A stretch of DNA of 64,000 nt, taken from the NCBI GenBank assembly GCA_031291615.1, contig JARLIS010000030.1:56637-120636 (forward strand), read 5' to 3'. Positions 26,337-35,999 of this stretch are shown here, one piece after another. The number at the start of each line of letters is the position of its first letter. Position 1 is the first letter of the stretch. The position numbers were made by a program, and so were the translations under genes. Source of the stretch: Parvibaculum sp. Its GTDB lineage: Bacteria > Pseudomonadota > Alphaproteobacteria > Parvibaculales > Parvibaculaceae. Below the pieces are notes generated by a model, which was not told the origin of the DNA, did no database searches, and saw only the letters and a program-made list of their open reading frames with translations.

Positions 26337-27146
26337 CTAGGCCAGATCCCAGATCGATTTGAAGTCGCGCGTCTCGCCGAGCAGGCGCTGGGCGGGCGTC
26401 TTTTTATCGATATGTCCGATGAGGTTCATGTAGGTGCCGAAGCCGCAAAGTTCCTGCAGGCGCGGCTCGAAGTTGCGCAGCGTTTCGAGCGGCAGGCCGA
26501 GCTGCTGGTTTTCCTGCTGGCGGATATAGCCCGCGCAATAATTCATTGCGATGCCCACGCGGCGCGCCTTCGACTTGTTGGCGCCGCCGCCATGCCAGAG
26601 GCTGCCGTGCCAGATGAGCACGGAGCCTTTTTTCATTTCGGCCGGGATGCTGTCGTAATGCTGGCCGTAATTGGGGGAGGTGTCGGCCTTGTGCGTGCCG
26701 GGAATGATGCGCGTCGCACCGTTTTCCTCGGTGAAGTCGGTGAGCGCCCACATGGAGTTGCAGACGAAAGGCGCATGGGGCTTTGCGACCGGCATGACCT
26801 GATCATCGGCATGGATGGGCTGGGCGATTTCTCCCGGATCGATGGAGATCGAGGAGAGGGACGAGATGAGGCAGCCCTTGTCGAGCACGCCCTCGACCAC
26901 GGGCAGCACATTGGCGTGGACGGGAATGCGCGCGAAGACGTCGCCATGCGCCAGCAGGTTGTAGATGCGGACGGTGTGGTGGCCTTCAAAGCCGTTTTTC
27001 GCCGGAACGATTTTCAGATCGCGCTCGAGCTTCAGCAGCGTGTCGTTCAATTCGTCGATAAGGCCGGGTTCGATGGCATTCTCGACGATGGTGTAGCCGC
27101 GCTCGGCGACGGCGGCGATGTGCTGTTTTGCGTCCTGTTCGTTCAT
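26337..27146 (-). CDS. Phytanoyl-CoA dioxygenase (PhyH) family oxygenase
   Basis: The 269-residue protein has the PhyH iron site HxD (His112, Asp114 in QPIHADDQVM), distal His185 in GSLWHGGGAN and Arg196 for 2-oxoglutarate, with the family's ENGATRIIPGTHK between. Members hydroxylate fatty acyl chains or small metabolites using Fe(II), 2-oxoglutarate and O2. It is 31 bases downstream of another 2-oxoglutarate oxygenase gene, so the pair is likely one transcript. Substrate unknown. Confidence 0.88.
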   Translation of the reverse strand: MNEQDAKQHIAAVAERGYTIVENAIEPGLIDELNDTLLKLERDLKIVPAKNGFEGHHTVRIYNLLAHGDVFARIPVHANVLPVVEGVLDKGCLISSLSSISIDPGEIAQPIHADDQVMPVAKPHAPFVCNSMWALTDFTEENGATRIIPGTHKADTSPNYGQHYDSIPAEMKKGSVLIWHGSLWHGGGANKSKARRVGIAMNYCAGYIRQQENQQLGLPLETLRNFEPRLQELCGFGTYMNLIGHIDKKTPAQRLLGETRDFKSIWDLA

Positions 27147-27177
27147 CGGTGTTCCCTCCCGTCGCGGCTTTGCCGGA

Positions 27178-28611
27178 TCAGCGCCAGCTTATCGGCTTTA
27201 CGTCGAAGGCGAGACTGATCCGCTGCGCATCGCCCGTGAACGGAATCGTGCGGTGGAAAAGATAGGACGGGAAGAACAGCGCGTCGCCTTCCTTCGGCTC
27301 GTAGACGAGGGTCTGCGGCTCGAAGCCTGCCTCGAAGTCCGGCGGCGGATGGCCGAATTCGATCCAGCCGTCATTGGCCTGTTCGCCCGCGCCCATGCTC
27401 GGCGGCAGGGCGACATAATAGACGCCGCTCATCCAGCCGCCGACATGAATGTGGGAATGCTGGTGCCCGCCGTCGGAGAGCAATGTGCCCCACATGTCGA
27501 GCCGGTAGGTGCGCGGCACCTGACCGAAATAGGGGTGGAATTTTTCCGTCCTGATGCTGTCGAAATGCGCGTCGATGGCGCGGCGGAGCGCGGCTTCGAA
27601 GGCGATGAAGGGCTCGCGCGGGTCGTCGAGAAGGAGGCCGGTCTGGCCGCCCTTGCGGGTCGCCTTGCCGGCGGGTTCCCAGGTCTGCGTCCTGTCGGCG
27701 CGCAGGGCTTCGGCGAGGGCTGCGTTCATTTCGGCGATCGAGGCAAAGCCCGGCGGCGGCGTCAGCGCGACGCGCTTGATGGTGCGTGCGAGCTCGGCGC
27801 GGAAGCCGCCCGGCATCTGGCCGAGTTCCTGCGCGCGGGCATAAGGCGCCCAGGCGGCGGCGCGGCGTTCGGGCCCGAATTTCATCAAGGCGCGGTCGAA
27901 CATTTCGGTCGCCTCGCGGGCCTCGCCGCGGCGGAGCTTTGTAAGCGCGAGGCTGACATAGACGAGGCCGTCATCGGGATCGAGCGCCGTCGCCCGGTCG
28001 AAGGCCGCTTCGGCGGCGGCGAGGTCGCCGCGCTTCAGTTCGGCATTGCCGAGATTTCCATAGGCCGCGCCGAGCTTCGGCTCCAGTTCGATGGCGCGGC
28101 GGAAGAGGGCGGCGGCTTCGTCGTCGCGATCCTGACGCAGCACGACCATGCCGATGTTCATGAGCGTTTGCGCGTTTTCCGGCTGCAACTTCGCCCCGGT
28201 CCGGAACGCGGCCTCGGCTTCGGCGAAGAGGCCGGCGCGCTGGCGGATCTGGCCGAGCGTCAGATGGAAGAGCGGATTGTCGGGAAAGGCTTCGGCGGCG
28301 CGTTCATAATGAGCGAGCGCTTCGCTCCAGCGGCCGTGCTGCTGGAGAAAGCGGCCGAAATTGATCCACGGGATGGGCGAGTGCGCCGCAAGCTCGAGCG
28401 CGCGGAGGAGGGAGGCTTCGGCCTCGACGACCATGCCACGCTCGATCAGCAGGGCGGCGAGCGCCGACAGCGTTTCGGCGTCGTCAGGCTGTTCGGCCAG
28501 CAGGGCGCGGGCGGCCGCTTCCGCCTCAGCCTTCTTGCCGGCCTGATAGAGATCGAGAATGTGCTTGCGGCGCTTGAGAATATCCGGCGCCGGCTGCTTC
28601 TGGTCGTCCAC
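27178..28611 (-). CDS. TPR-repeat protein fused to 2OG-Fe(II) oxygenase domain
   Basis: The 477-residue product starts at a GTG preceded by GAGGG. About six tetratricopeptide repeats fill residues 20-250 (for example AAYGNLGNAELKRGDLAAAE). The C-terminal part (about 310-475) is a 2OG-Fe(II) oxygenase of the putative Oxy_5 type, with SHIHVGGWMSGVYYVALP and the distal FHRTIPFTGDAQRISLAFD. The arrangement suggests a protein-directed hydroxylase, with the TPRs binding the target. It is upstream of the PhyH gene. Confidence 0.85.
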   Translation of the reverse strand: MDDQKQPAPDILKRRKHILDLYQAGKKAEAEAAARALLAEQPDDAETLSALAALLIERGMVVEAEASLLRALELAAHSPIPWINFGRFLQQHGRWSEALAHYERAAEAFPDNPLFHLTLGQIRQRAGLFAEAEAAFRTGAKLQPENAQTLMNIGMVVLRQDRDDEAAALFRRAIELEPKLGAAYGNLGNAELKRGDLAAAEAAFDRATALDPDDGLVYVSLALTKLRRGEAREATEMFDRALMKFGPERRAAAWAPYARAQELGQMPGGFRAELARTIKRVALTPPPGFASIAEMNAALAEALRADRTQTWEPAGKATRKGGQTGLLLDDPREPFIAFEAALRRAIDAHFDSIRTEKFHPYFGQVPRTYRLDMWGTLLSDGGHQHSHIHVGGWMSGVYYVALPPSMGAGEQANDGWIEFGHPPPDFEAGFEPQTLVYEPKEGDALFFPSYLFHRTIPFTGDAQRISLAFDVKPISWR

Positions 28612-28680
28612 GATTTGCCCTCGCTTGAATTGCGCTCAAGCTGCACGGGCGGAGGGGTGGCGTCAATGCTTCTAAGCGTC

Positions 28681-28765
28681 CTTCGAGACGGCCGCTTGCG
28701 CGGCCTCCTCGGGATGAGGTTTGAATTTATCGCCTCATCCCGAGGAGGGCCGAAGGCCGGTCTGG
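28681..28765. repeat. Long palindromic intergenic repeat (CCTCATCCCGAGGAGG type)
   Basis: CCTCCTCGGGATGAGG (28704-28719) and CCTCATCCCGAGGAGG (28733-28748) are exact reverse complements around a 13-base loop, extended outwards by AGAC-GGCC / GGCC-GGTCT. This is a common alphaproteobacterial dispersed intergenic palindrome. It lies between the TPR-oxygenase and amidohydrolase genes and could also act as a terminator stem, though no T-run follows. Confidence 0.8.
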
Positions 28766-28776
28766 AAGTCCGTCGA

Positions 28777-30516
28777 TTACTCCGCCGCGGCTTGCGCCTT
28801 CGGCTGGCGCTGGGGCCCGCGGATCAGCTTGCCGGGCATTTCGCCGGTCGCTTCGCCGTTCTCGAAGGTGACGATGCCCGAGACGATGGTGGCGCGGTAG
28901 CCGTCGGCCTTCTGGATCATGCGGCGACCGTCGGCCGGGAGGTCGAAGACCATCTCCGGCGCGAGGATGCGGAGGTTTTCGAGGTCGATGACGTTGACGT
29001 CGGCCTTCATGCCGGGCGCGATGACGCCGCGATCGTTGAGGCCGTAGAGCCGCGCCGTGTCATGGGTCTGCATGCGCACGACCTGTTCGAGCGGCAGCGT
29101 CTGGCCGCGCGAACGGTCGCGCACCCAATGCGTGAGCATATAGGTGGGGAAGCTCGCGTCGCAGATGACGCCGCAATGCGCGCCGCCGTCCGACAGGCTG
29201 AGCACGGTTGCGGGATGCTGCATCATCTCGCGGATGTGGTCGAAGTTGAAGTTCGTGTAGTTGAGGAGCGGCAGGTAGATGTAGCCGCGGCCGTCATTCT
29301 CCATGAGCATGTCATAGACGATGGCGGCGGGGTCCTGGCCCGTTCTGGCGGCAAGCGCGGCGACACTGTCTTCCGCGCGAGGCTCGTATTCGAGCTTGCC
29401 GTTGTTCTCCAGACGGAACATGCGGTCGAAGCCCTGCGTCATGATCATGCCGAGGACACCCATGTCCTTCGGCTTGTCGGCGAGGATGCGTGCGCGGACT
29501 TCGGGGTTCTTCAGTTCGACCAGACGCTGGGCGAAGGGAAGATGCGCGATCTGCGCGTAAGTGGCGCGCGAGACGAAGGGATGGATCGTGCTCTGCCAGC
29601 CGAGCACCATGCCGGTGGGGCGGCAGGCGATCTGGGCCGTGACGTTGGCGCCCTGTTTGCGCGCTTCATCGGTCAGCGCCAGCATGTCGCGCCACTTGTC
29701 GGGCTGCACGGGCGACTGGAGAAGCGCGTAGGTGACGGGGAGGCCCGTTTCGGCGGAGAGTTCCTTCATCCACATGAATTCGTCTTCGGCGGGCGTCATG
29801 TCGGACGCCATTTCGAAAACGCCGTGACCGGCGGCGCCGAGCGCGCGGCCGATGCCCATCAATTCCGCCTTGTTGGCGAAGGTGCCGGGAACGGGTTCGC
29901 CGTCCTTCGACAGGTGGAGCATGGTGCGCGAGGTGGAGAAGCCAAGCGCGCCGGCTTCGACGCCTTCGCGGACGATCTTCGCCATGGCTTCGACGTCTTC
30001 AGGCGTCGCCGCTTCGTTGCGTGCGCCGCGTTCGCCCATCACATAGGCGCGGACGGAGCCGTGCGGCACCTGCGTCGCCACGTCGAGAACGCGGGTCTGC
30101 CGGTCGAGGCTGTCCATATATTCCGGGAAGCTCTCCCAGTTCCATTTGATGCCTTCAGCGAGTGCGGAACCGGGAATGTCTTCGACGCCTTCCATCAGCT
30201 CGATCAGCCAGTCGCGTTTGTCGGGGCGGGCGGGCGCGAAGCCGACGCCGCAATTGCCCATGACGACGGTGGTCACGCCGTGCCAGCAGGAGGGGGTGAG
30301 GAGCGGGTCCCACGTCACCTGGCCGTCATAATGGGTGTGGATGTCGACCCAGCCGGGCGTGACGAGGAGGCCGGTCGCGTCGATCTCGCGGCGCGCGGCC
30401 CCCGTGACCTTGCCGACTTCCGTGACGACGCCGTTGTCTATGGCAACGTCCGCCGTGCGGGGGGCTGCGCCGGTGCCGTCAACCAGCGTGCCGCCGCGAA
30501 TGATCAGGTCGTGCAT
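28777..30516 (-). CDS. Amidohydrolase-family protein (N-acyl-D-amino-acid deacylase-like)
   Basis: The 579-residue protein begins [19 protein letters not shown] and has the metal motif DIHTHYDGQ (His60, His62, Asp64), then [14 protein letters not shown] and, near the C-terminus, [19 protein letters not shown], the layout of D-aminoacylase/N-acyl-D-amino-acid deacylases. Many relatives of this length are of unproven substrate. It lies downstream of the WS/DGAT gene on the same strand with an inverted repeat in the 84-base gap. Confidence 0.88.
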   Translation of the reverse strand: MHDLIIRGGTLVDGTGAAPRTADVAIDNGVVTEVGKVTGAARREIDATGLLVTPGWVDIHTHYDGQVTWDPLLTPSCWHGVTTVVMGNCGVGFAPARPDKRDWLIELMEGVEDIPGSALAEGIKWNWESFPEYMDSLDRQTRVLDVATQVPHGSVRAYVMGERGARNEAATPEDVEAMAKIVREGVEAGALGFSTSRTMLHLSKDGEPVPGTFANKAELMGIGRALGAAGHGVFEMASDMTPAEDEFMWMKELSAETGLPVTYALLQSPVQPDKWRDMLALTDEARKQGANVTAQIACRPTGMVLGWQSTIHPFVSRATYAQIAHLPFAQRLVELKNPEVRARILADKPKDMGVLGMIMTQGFDRMFRLENNGKLEYEPRAEDSVAALAARTGQDPAAIVYDMLMENDGRGYIYLPLLNYTNFNFDHIREMMQHPATVLSLSDGGAHCGVICDASFPTYMLTHWVRDRSRGQTLPLEQVVRMQTHDTARLYGLNDRGVIAPGMKADVNVIDLENLRILAPEMVFDLPADGRRMIQKADGYRATIVSGIVTFENGEATGEMPGKLIRGPQRQPKAQAAAE

Positions 30517-30589
30517 GTTCCGTTTCCTCCCAACAGATAATATTTTGGGGGAAACTATAAGGGGCCCGAACCAGTTTGCAATTTAAAAT

Positions 30590-30603
30590 TAGACCTTGGT
30601 CTA
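30590..30603. promoter_or_regulatory. Inverted repeat TAGACC-TT-GGTCTA, candidate operator
   Basis: Perfect 6-base arms (30590-30595, 30598-30603) overlap the WS/DGAT stop codon and lie 74 bases before the amidohydrolase start. Size and symmetry suit a TetR- or GntR-type repressor, but no regulator is adjacent. Confidence 0.35.
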
Positions 30604-32163
30604 GTTTTCTTTCATGGCGGATATGTCGGCGCTCATCGGGGCCATCTGTCCCGTGGCATGGCCGTTGGATTTGCGGGCCGATTTCGCCTTCTTGGGTTTT
30701 GCCACAGGTGCGGTGTCCCGGGCGGTCCGGCGCTCGGCAAGGCGCTGGCGGGCCGCTTCGGCCTCACCGGCGAGATGGGCTTCGTCGGCGATTTCAATCT
30801 CGTTGCAGGCGGTGGCGATGTAGCCGGCGAGCTTGTCGAGGTCCGGCATGATTTCGCGCGCGCCGAGCAGGCCGAAGTCGAGTTCGTCGGCATAGCTCGT
30901 GACCGTGATGTTGAGGGCCTGGCCGTGGACCAGCACCGACATCGGATAGTTGTGAACGAGTTCGGCGCCCATCAGATAGAGCTTCTCGCGCGGGCCGGGC
31001 ACGTTGGAGATGACGAGGTTTGCGGGCGGGGCGACCATGTTGCCGAGGCCGAGCGCCTGCGACAGCAGGATGACGCCGTTCATCAGCAGCGCGTAGTTGG
31101 TCGAGGCTTCGCGCGCCAACTCGCCGAGCTTGTGCTTCGCTTCCGAGGCGGAGTCGTGAATGAGCTTCAGGCGCGCGATCGTGTCGTTCTCGTTCGTCGC
31201 CAGCGTCGTCACGATCATCGAAATCTGGTTGCCGCGCTGTTCGGCGTCCTTAGGGCGCACCGAGACGGGACACATGGCGAGGATCGGCTTGTCGGCCGGC
31301 AGTTGCCCGCGATCCTTCAGGTAGCGGCGGATCGCGCCCGAGCAGATGCCGAGCACGACGTCGTTCACCGTGAGGTCGAGATCCTTGGCGATGCCCTTGA
31401 TGCGCGACAGCGGAATGGTGTGGGTCGCGAAGCGGCGATGCTGCGTGATCGACTGATTGAAGATCGTCGCCGGAGCGGTGAAGGGCATGGGCGATTTGCG
31501 CGGCGTCCCCGAGATGGCTTGCAGGCCCGATTTCAGCGCAGTGCCGGAAAGCTGCTGAACGGATCGCGCCTGACCGAGAAAGCCGGAGTAAGTGCGCGTC
31601 AGCCGGTCCATCAGCTTCGGCCGCTCCGCGCTTTCGCGATGGGCGGGCGGAACCTGCCAGAAGCCGACGACCTTTTTCGAATTGCGCGTCTTCGACATCA
31701 CGCGGTCGAGGATCGACATGGCGGCGACGCCGTCGACGCAGGAGTGATGAATCTTGAAATAGAGCGCGACCTGCCGGTTTTCGAGGCCTTCGATGTAGTA
31801 GCACTCCCAGAGCGGGCGCGTGCGGTCGAGGAGCCGCGAATGCAGGCGCTCGACGAGCTTCATCAACTGGTCCATCGAGCCCGGCGCGGGCAGGGCGGAA
31901 TAGCGGACGTGATAATCGAGGTCGAAATTCTTGTCCTCGACCCAGGCGGGCAGCACGTCGAGCGACAGCGAAGCGCTTTTCAGCTTCATGTTGAAGGGCG
32001 GGGCGGGGGGAACCGACTGGTCGATCCGCATCATCATTTCGCGGAAGAAATTGCCCTTGTAGTTCTTCGGCAATTTGAAAATCTGCAAGCCCGCCACATG
32101 AGCCGGGCACTCCGCCGTTTCGACCTGCAAAAAGGCCGCATCCTGCAAGTTTAGTCTCGCCAT
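30601..32163 (-). CDS. Wax ester synthase/diacylglycerol acyltransferase (WS/DGAT)
   Basis: The 520-residue protein has the catalytic HHSCVDG (His139, His140, Asp144) and the PLWECYYIEGLENRQVALYFK and ISNVPGPREKLYLMGA motifs of WS/DGAT. It joins acyl-CoA to a fatty alcohol or diacylglycerol to make storage wax esters or triacylglycerol. The ATG at 32163 follows GCGGAGGGG; a TTG six codons earlier is in frame. The C-terminal 60 residues form a Lys/Ala-rich tail. Neighbouring lipid genes fit a storage-lipid role. Confidence 0.93.
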   Translation of the reverse strand: MARLNLQDAAFLQVETAECPAHVAGLQIFKLPKNYKGNFFREMMMRIDQSVPPAPPFNMKLKSASLSLDVLPAWVEDKNFDLDYHVRYSALPAPGSMDQLMKLVERLHSRLLDRTRPLWECYYIEGLENRQVALYFKIHHSCVDGVAAMSILDRVMSKTRNSKKVVGFWQVPPAHRESAERPKLMDRLTRTYSGFLGQARSVQQLSGTALKSGLQAISGTPRKSPMPFTAPATIFNQSITQHRRFATHTIPLSRIKGIAKDLDLTVNDVVLGICSGAIRRYLKDRGQLPADKPILAMCPVSVRPKDAEQRGNQISMIVTTLATNENDTIARLKLIHDSASEAKHKLGELAREASTNYALLMNGVILLSQALGLGNMVAPPANLVISNVPGPREKLYLMGAELVHNYPMSVLVHGQALNITVTSYADELDFGLLGAREIMPDLDKLAGYIATACNEIEIADEAHLAGEAEAARQRLAERRTARDTAPVAKPKKAKSARKSNGHATGQMAPMSADISAMKEN

Positions 32164-32311
32164 CCCCTCCGCGCCTCCCAACGCGTTGTCTCCGTCACAA
32201 GTGTTTCACGGGATTGCGTTACGGCGCTAGTGGGCGGGTGCCCGATTTGTTAGTTTTGCGCCGGACTGGCCCCCGAGCGGTCGCCGGCATGGGGCAGGAG
32301 AGGACCGCGCA

Positions 32312-33658
32312 TTGGACATTTCAGCCGAGGGCGAAGCCGCGCAGAAAGTGACCTTCGCCGAGGCGGTGCGGGTTTTTGCGAAGATCGGGCTTCTCAGCTT
32401 TGGCGGACCGGCCGGGCAGATCGCGCTCATGCATCGCATTCTGGTCGATGAGAAGAAGTGGCTGAGCGAGCCGCAATTTCTGCACGCGCTCAATTTCTGC
32501 ATGCTGCTGCCGGGGCCGGAGGCGCAACAGCTTGCGACCTATTCGGGCTGGCTGCTGCACGGGTTGAAGGGCGGGCTGGCGGCGGGGCTTCTTTTCATCC
32601 TGCCGGGCGTTTTCGTGATGCTCGGCCTCAGCATGCTTTATGCCGCCTATGCCGATCTCGGCTTCGTTGCGGCGATTTTCTTCGGCATCAAGGCGGCCGT
32701 CTTTGCCGTCGTCATCGAGGCGCTCATCCGGATCGCGCGGCGCATGTTGAAGTCGCCGGTGCTCTATGCGCTGGCGGGCGCGGCATTCGTCGCCATTTTC
32801 TTCTTCGATGTGGCGTTTCCAATTGTCGTCCTGTCGGCAGCGCTGTTCGGCTTTCTCGCCATGCGTTTTGCGCCCGAGGTTTTCGCCGGCCTCGCACAGT
32901 CGAAGGATGACGATGCGCCGATCGTCGGCGCGCCGCATACCGTGCCGTCGATCCGCCGCGCGGCGACGGCGCTCATCGTGGGGCTTGCGCTCTGGTGGGG
33001 GCCGGTCGCCGCGCTCTTTCTGACGGTCGGGCCGGCGAATGTGTTCACGCAGGAAGCGGTCTTTTTCAGCAAGATGGCGGTCGTCACATTCGGCGGGGCC
33101 TATGCGGTGCTTGCCTATGTGGCGCAGGAGGCGGTGACGCATTTCGGCTGGCTCGCGCCCGGCCAGATGCTCGACGGGCTCGGGCTTGCGGAGACGACGC
33201 CAGGGCCGCTCATTCTTGTGCTGGAGTTCGTCGGCTACATGGCTGCGTTCCGCACGGCGGGCTTCGCCGAACCGATACTGGCGGGTGTCGCGGGTGCACT
33301 CATCACGACCTGGGTGACATTCGTTCCATGCTTTTTATGGATATTCGTCGCCGCGCCCTATGTCGAGCGCGTGCGCACGGTGAAGGCGCTCAATGCGGCG
33401 CTCGCCGCCATTACGGCGGCGGTGGTCGGCGTGATCCTGAACCTCGCCGTCTGGTTCGGCCTGCATGTGCTGTTCGGCAAGGTCGACGAGTTGCATGTCA
33501 TGGGCATGCGGCTCTGGACGCCGGAGCTTGCGACGCTCGATCCATGGGCGCTCGTGCTGTCCGCAGCGGCGCTGGTTGCGATGCTGCGCTTCCGCTTCGG
33601 CATGGTGCCGGTGCTCGCCACTTGCGCCGCGGCGGGGCTTCTGATCCGGCTTATATGA
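32312..33658 (+). CDS. chrA: Chromate transporter ChrA, two-domain
   Basis: The 448-residue protein starts at a TTG after GGAGAGG. It has two homologous CHR halves: LLSFGGPAGQIALMHRILV with LPGPEAQQLATYSGW in the first, and TFGGAYAVLAYVAQEAV with GLAETTPGPLILVLEFVGY in the second, about 10 membrane helices. ChrA exports chromate or handles sulfate-like oxyanions. No chrB regulator is adjacent. The end overlaps the convergent dehydrogenase gene by 8 bases. Confidence 0.93.
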   Translation: MDISAEGEAAQKVTFAEAVRVFAKIGLLSFGGPAGQIALMHRILVDEKKWLSEPQFLHALNFCMLLPGPEAQQLATYSGWLLHGLKGGLAAGLLFILPGVFVMLGLSMLYAAYADLGFVAAIFFGIKAAVFAVVIEALIRIARRMLKSPVLYALAGAAFVAIFFFDVAFPIVVLSAALFGFLAMRFAPEVFAGLAQSKDDDAPIVGAPHTVPSIRRAATALIVGLALWWGPVAALFLTVGPANVFTQEAVFFSKMAVVTFGGAYAVLAYVAQEAVTHFGWLAPGQMLDGLGLAETTPGPLILVLEFVGYMAAFRTAGFAEPILAGVAGALITTWVTFVPCFLWIFVAAPYVERVRTVKALNAALAAITAAVVGVILNLAVWFGLHVLFGKVDELHVMGMRLWTPELATLDPWALVLSAAALVAMLRFRFGMVPVLATCAAAGLLIRLI

Positions 33659-34574
33659 CCGGATTGGGCAGGGGCTTGCCTGCGAAGAAGGCGTCGATAT
33701 TGGCGACGACGGCATCGCTCATCGCGCCCAGCGCCTCGCGCGTGCCGCCGCCGAGATGCGGCGTCATCGCGACATTGTCGAGGGCGCGAAGGTCGGCGCG
33801 CACATCGGGCTCGCCCTCGAACACGTCAAGCCCCGCGCCTGCGATGCGGCGATCCTTCAGCGCGGCGACCAGCGCGTCCTCGTCGATGGCGGAGCCGCGC
33901 GAGATGTTGACGACGAAGCCGTCCGCACCGAGGGCCGACAGCACTTCGGCATTGACCATGTGGCGGTTCGTCTCGTCGGCGCGGTGCGCGATCATCAGCA
34001 CATCGGCCCATTCGGCCATGGCTTTGAGGGAGTCGAAGTAGCGATAAAGCGAGCCGGATTTCGGCTTGCGCGAGTGATAGCCGATCTCGGTTTCGAAGGC
34101 GGCGAGGCGCTCTGCGATCTTTTCGCCAATGGCGCCGAGGCCGAGGACGCCGATGCGCCGTCCGGCGAGGCCGGGCAAAAACAGAAGCGACGACGCATTG
34201 CTGCCGCGCCATTCACCGCTGCGGACCAGACGGTCGCCCGCAACGACCTTGCGCATGGCGGCAAGGAGGAGCGCCACCGCAAGGTCGGCGACGGCGGAGG
34301 CATTGGCGCCGACGCTGTTTGCGACCTTGATGCCGCGCGCCTTTGCCGCCGCGAGGTCGATGCCTTCATAGCCCGAGCCGAAGCAGCAGATGAGGCCGAG
34401 GTCGGGGAGCGCATCCATGCGCGCGCCGCCCGTCTCGATTGCGCCGATGGTGACGAGAGCGCGGACGCCTTCGCGCGCCGAGGCGCCCGGCACGATCTCA
34501 TAGCGATCGACGAGCTTCTGCTCGAAGGCCTTGCCGAGCGGGATTTCGAGGGCGACCTTCGGTTTCGTTGTCAT
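33651..34574 (-). CDS. D-isomer-specific 2-hydroxyacid dehydrogenase
   Basis: The 307-residue protein has the NAD-binding motif IGVLGLGAIGEKIAERL and the substrate segment CCFGSGYEGIDLAAAKARGI, with the catalytic His in MTPHLGGGTREA. It reduces or oxidises 2-oxo/2-hydroxy acids (glyoxylate/hydroxypyruvate reductase-like). It is the last gene of a three-gene run with CitE-like and MaoC-like genes (spacings 9 and 4 bases), pointing to C4-C5 CoA-ester or glyoxylate chemistry. Confidence 0.9.
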   Translation of the reverse strand: MTTKPKVALEIPLGKAFEQKLVDRYEIVPGASAREGVRALVTIGAIETGGARMDALPDLGLICCFGSGYEGIDLAAAKARGIKVANSVGANASAVADLAVALLLAAMRKVVAGDRLVRSGEWRGSNASSLLFLPGLAGRRIGVLGLGAIGEKIAERLAAFETEIGYHSRKPKSGSLYRYFDSLKAMAEWADVLMIAHRADETNRHMVNAEVLSALGADGFVVNISRGSAIDEDALVAALKDRRIAGAGLDVFEGEPDVRADLRALDNVAMTPHLGGGTREALGAMSDAVVANIDAFFAGKPLPNPVI

Positions 34575-34583
34575 GTCCGTTCC

Positions 34584-35459
34584 TCAGATTGTCTTTGCGG
34601 CGGCGGCGCGGGCGAGAAGCGCGCGGGCCTGTTTCAGATGGGGGATGTCGAGCATCACGCCGTCGAGCGCGACGACGCCGACATCGCCCGCCTTGTCGAA
34701 GGCGTCGATGACGGCGCGGGCATGGGCGAGGTCTTCCTCGCTCGGCGTGAAGATGCGGTTGATGATTTCGATCTGGGCGGGATGGATCGCCATCTTGGCG
34801 GTGAAGCCGTCGCGGGCGGCGGCGCGGGTTTCGCGCTCGAGCCCCGCCTCGTCGCGGAAGTCCTTATAGATGGTGTCGACCGGCGAGACGCCGGCCGCGA
34901 CCGCGCCAAGCAGCGTCAGCGTGCGCGCCATCTGATAGGGGCCGGTATAGGCGCCGGTCTCGTCCCTGTTGTCGCGGGCGGCGAGCGCGGCGGCGAGGTC
35001 TTCCGCGCCCCAGGTGAGCGCGAAAAGGCGCGGGCTCGATCCGGCATAGGTGCCGAGATTGAACATCGACGCGGCGGTTTCGGTGGCGACGCAGAAGAGC
35101 TTGATCGTGTCGGTGCGCAGGCCCGCTTCCGCTTCGAGCAGGTCCAGCGCATGCGCGACCTTTTTCACGCAGTCGCCGGAGATGGTCTTGGGGATCAGGA
35201 TGGCGTGGGGCGCGTGGGCGGCGACGGCCTTGAGATCGTCGCGCCAGAGCGGCGTGTCGAGCGCGTTCATGCGGACGCAGAGTTTGGGTCCGTTGCGGTC
35301 GGCGCTTTTCAGATAGTCGGCGGCGCCCCTGCGGGCGGCCTCCTTGTTGGACAAGGCGACCGCATCCTCAAGGTCGAGGATCAGCGCATCGGCGCCGGAG
35401 GATGCGCCCTTGGCGAGTTTCTTGTCGCTGTCGGCGGGAACGAAGAGGAAGGAGCGCAA
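34584..35459 (-). CDS. HpcH/HpaI aldolase/citrate lyase family CoA-ester lyase (CitE-like)
   Basis: The 291-residue protein begins MRSFLFVPADSDKKLAKGASSGADALILDLEDAV, the CitE-like barrel with Glu-Asp metal site, and includes KLCVRMNALDT and the substrate-binding region ending in AIHPAQIEIINRIFTPS. Family members cleave (S)-malyl-CoA, beta-methylmalyl-CoA or citramalyl-CoA, or hydrolyse malyl-CoA. Lying between MaoC-like and 2-hydroxyacid dehydrogenase genes, it fits a methylmalyl/malyl-CoA route, but the exact reaction is inference. Confidence 0.9.
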   Translation of the reverse strand: MRSFLFVPADSDKKLAKGASSGADALILDLEDAVALSNKEAARRGAADYLKSADRNGPKLCVRMNALDTPLWRDDLKAVAAHAPHAILIPKTISGDCVKKVAHALDLLEAEAGLRTDTIKLFCVATETAASMFNLGTYAGSSPRLFALTWGAEDLAAALAARDNRDETGAYTGPYQMARTLTLLGAVAAGVSPVDTIYKDFRDEAGLERETRAAARDGFTAKMAIHPAQIEIINRIFTPSEEDLAHARAVIDAFDKAGDVGVVALDGVMLDIPHLKQARALLARAAAAKTI

Positions 35460-35463
35460 GGGA

Positions 35464-35925
35464 TCAGGCCTCCGCTGTCTGGGCGTGCATGAAGGCTTGC
35501 CGCGTGCAGGAAGCGACTTCCTCGCCGCGCTGGTTGAAGGCCTTGTGCTCGAAGGTGACGATGCCGGCCTTGGGCCGCGACTTCGAGCGGCGCCTTGAAA
35601 TCACGCGCGTCTCGACGCGCAGCGTGTCGCCCTGAAAGACGGGCTTGGGGAAGACGACATCGGTCATGCCGAGATTGGCGATGGTGGTGCCATGGGTCGT
35701 GTCATGCACCGATATGCCGATCATCAGGCCCAGCGTGAAAAGGCTGTTCACCAGCGGCTTGCCGAACTCTGTCTCCGTCGCGGCATAGTGATGGTCGAGG
35801 TGGAGGGCGGCGGGGTTCATGGTCATGGTCGAAAAGAGCACATTGTCCGTTTCGGTCACCGTGCGGGTGATCGAATGCTTGAAGACCTGGCCGTCCTTGA
35901 ATTCCTCGAAATAGAGTCCGGGCAT
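35464..35925 (-). CDS. MaoC-family (R)-specific hydratase
   Basis: The 153-residue hot-dog-fold protein has the MaoC elements: [26 protein letters not shown], where Asp and His act on the enoyl-CoA, and the later [25 protein letters not shown]. It hydrates enoyl-CoA esters. It heads the three-gene operon with the CitE-like gene 4 bases downstream and is divergent from the acyl-CoA dehydrogenase. Confidence 0.9.
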   Translation of the reverse strand: MPGLYFEEFKDGQVFKHSITRTVTETDNVLFSTMTMNPAALHLDHHYAATETEFGKPLVNSLFTLGLMIGISVHDTTHGTTIANLGMTDVVFPKPVFQGDTLRVETRVISRRRSKSRPKAGIVTFEHKAFNQRGEEVASCTRQAFMHAQTAEA

Positions 35926-35999
35926 GTTTGTTTCTCTCTCTTCCGCGAAGGGCTAGGTTATAGCCGCCGAAGCGCCAACAGACAAAGACGAGGGGCAGG

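Noticed and set aside
27118..30540. 1140-codon forward open frame
   Set aside because: It lies opposite the TPR-oxygenase and amidohydrolase genes and is a long antisense frame of GC-rich DNA; its composition (Arg/Ala/Asp/His) is that of a shadow.
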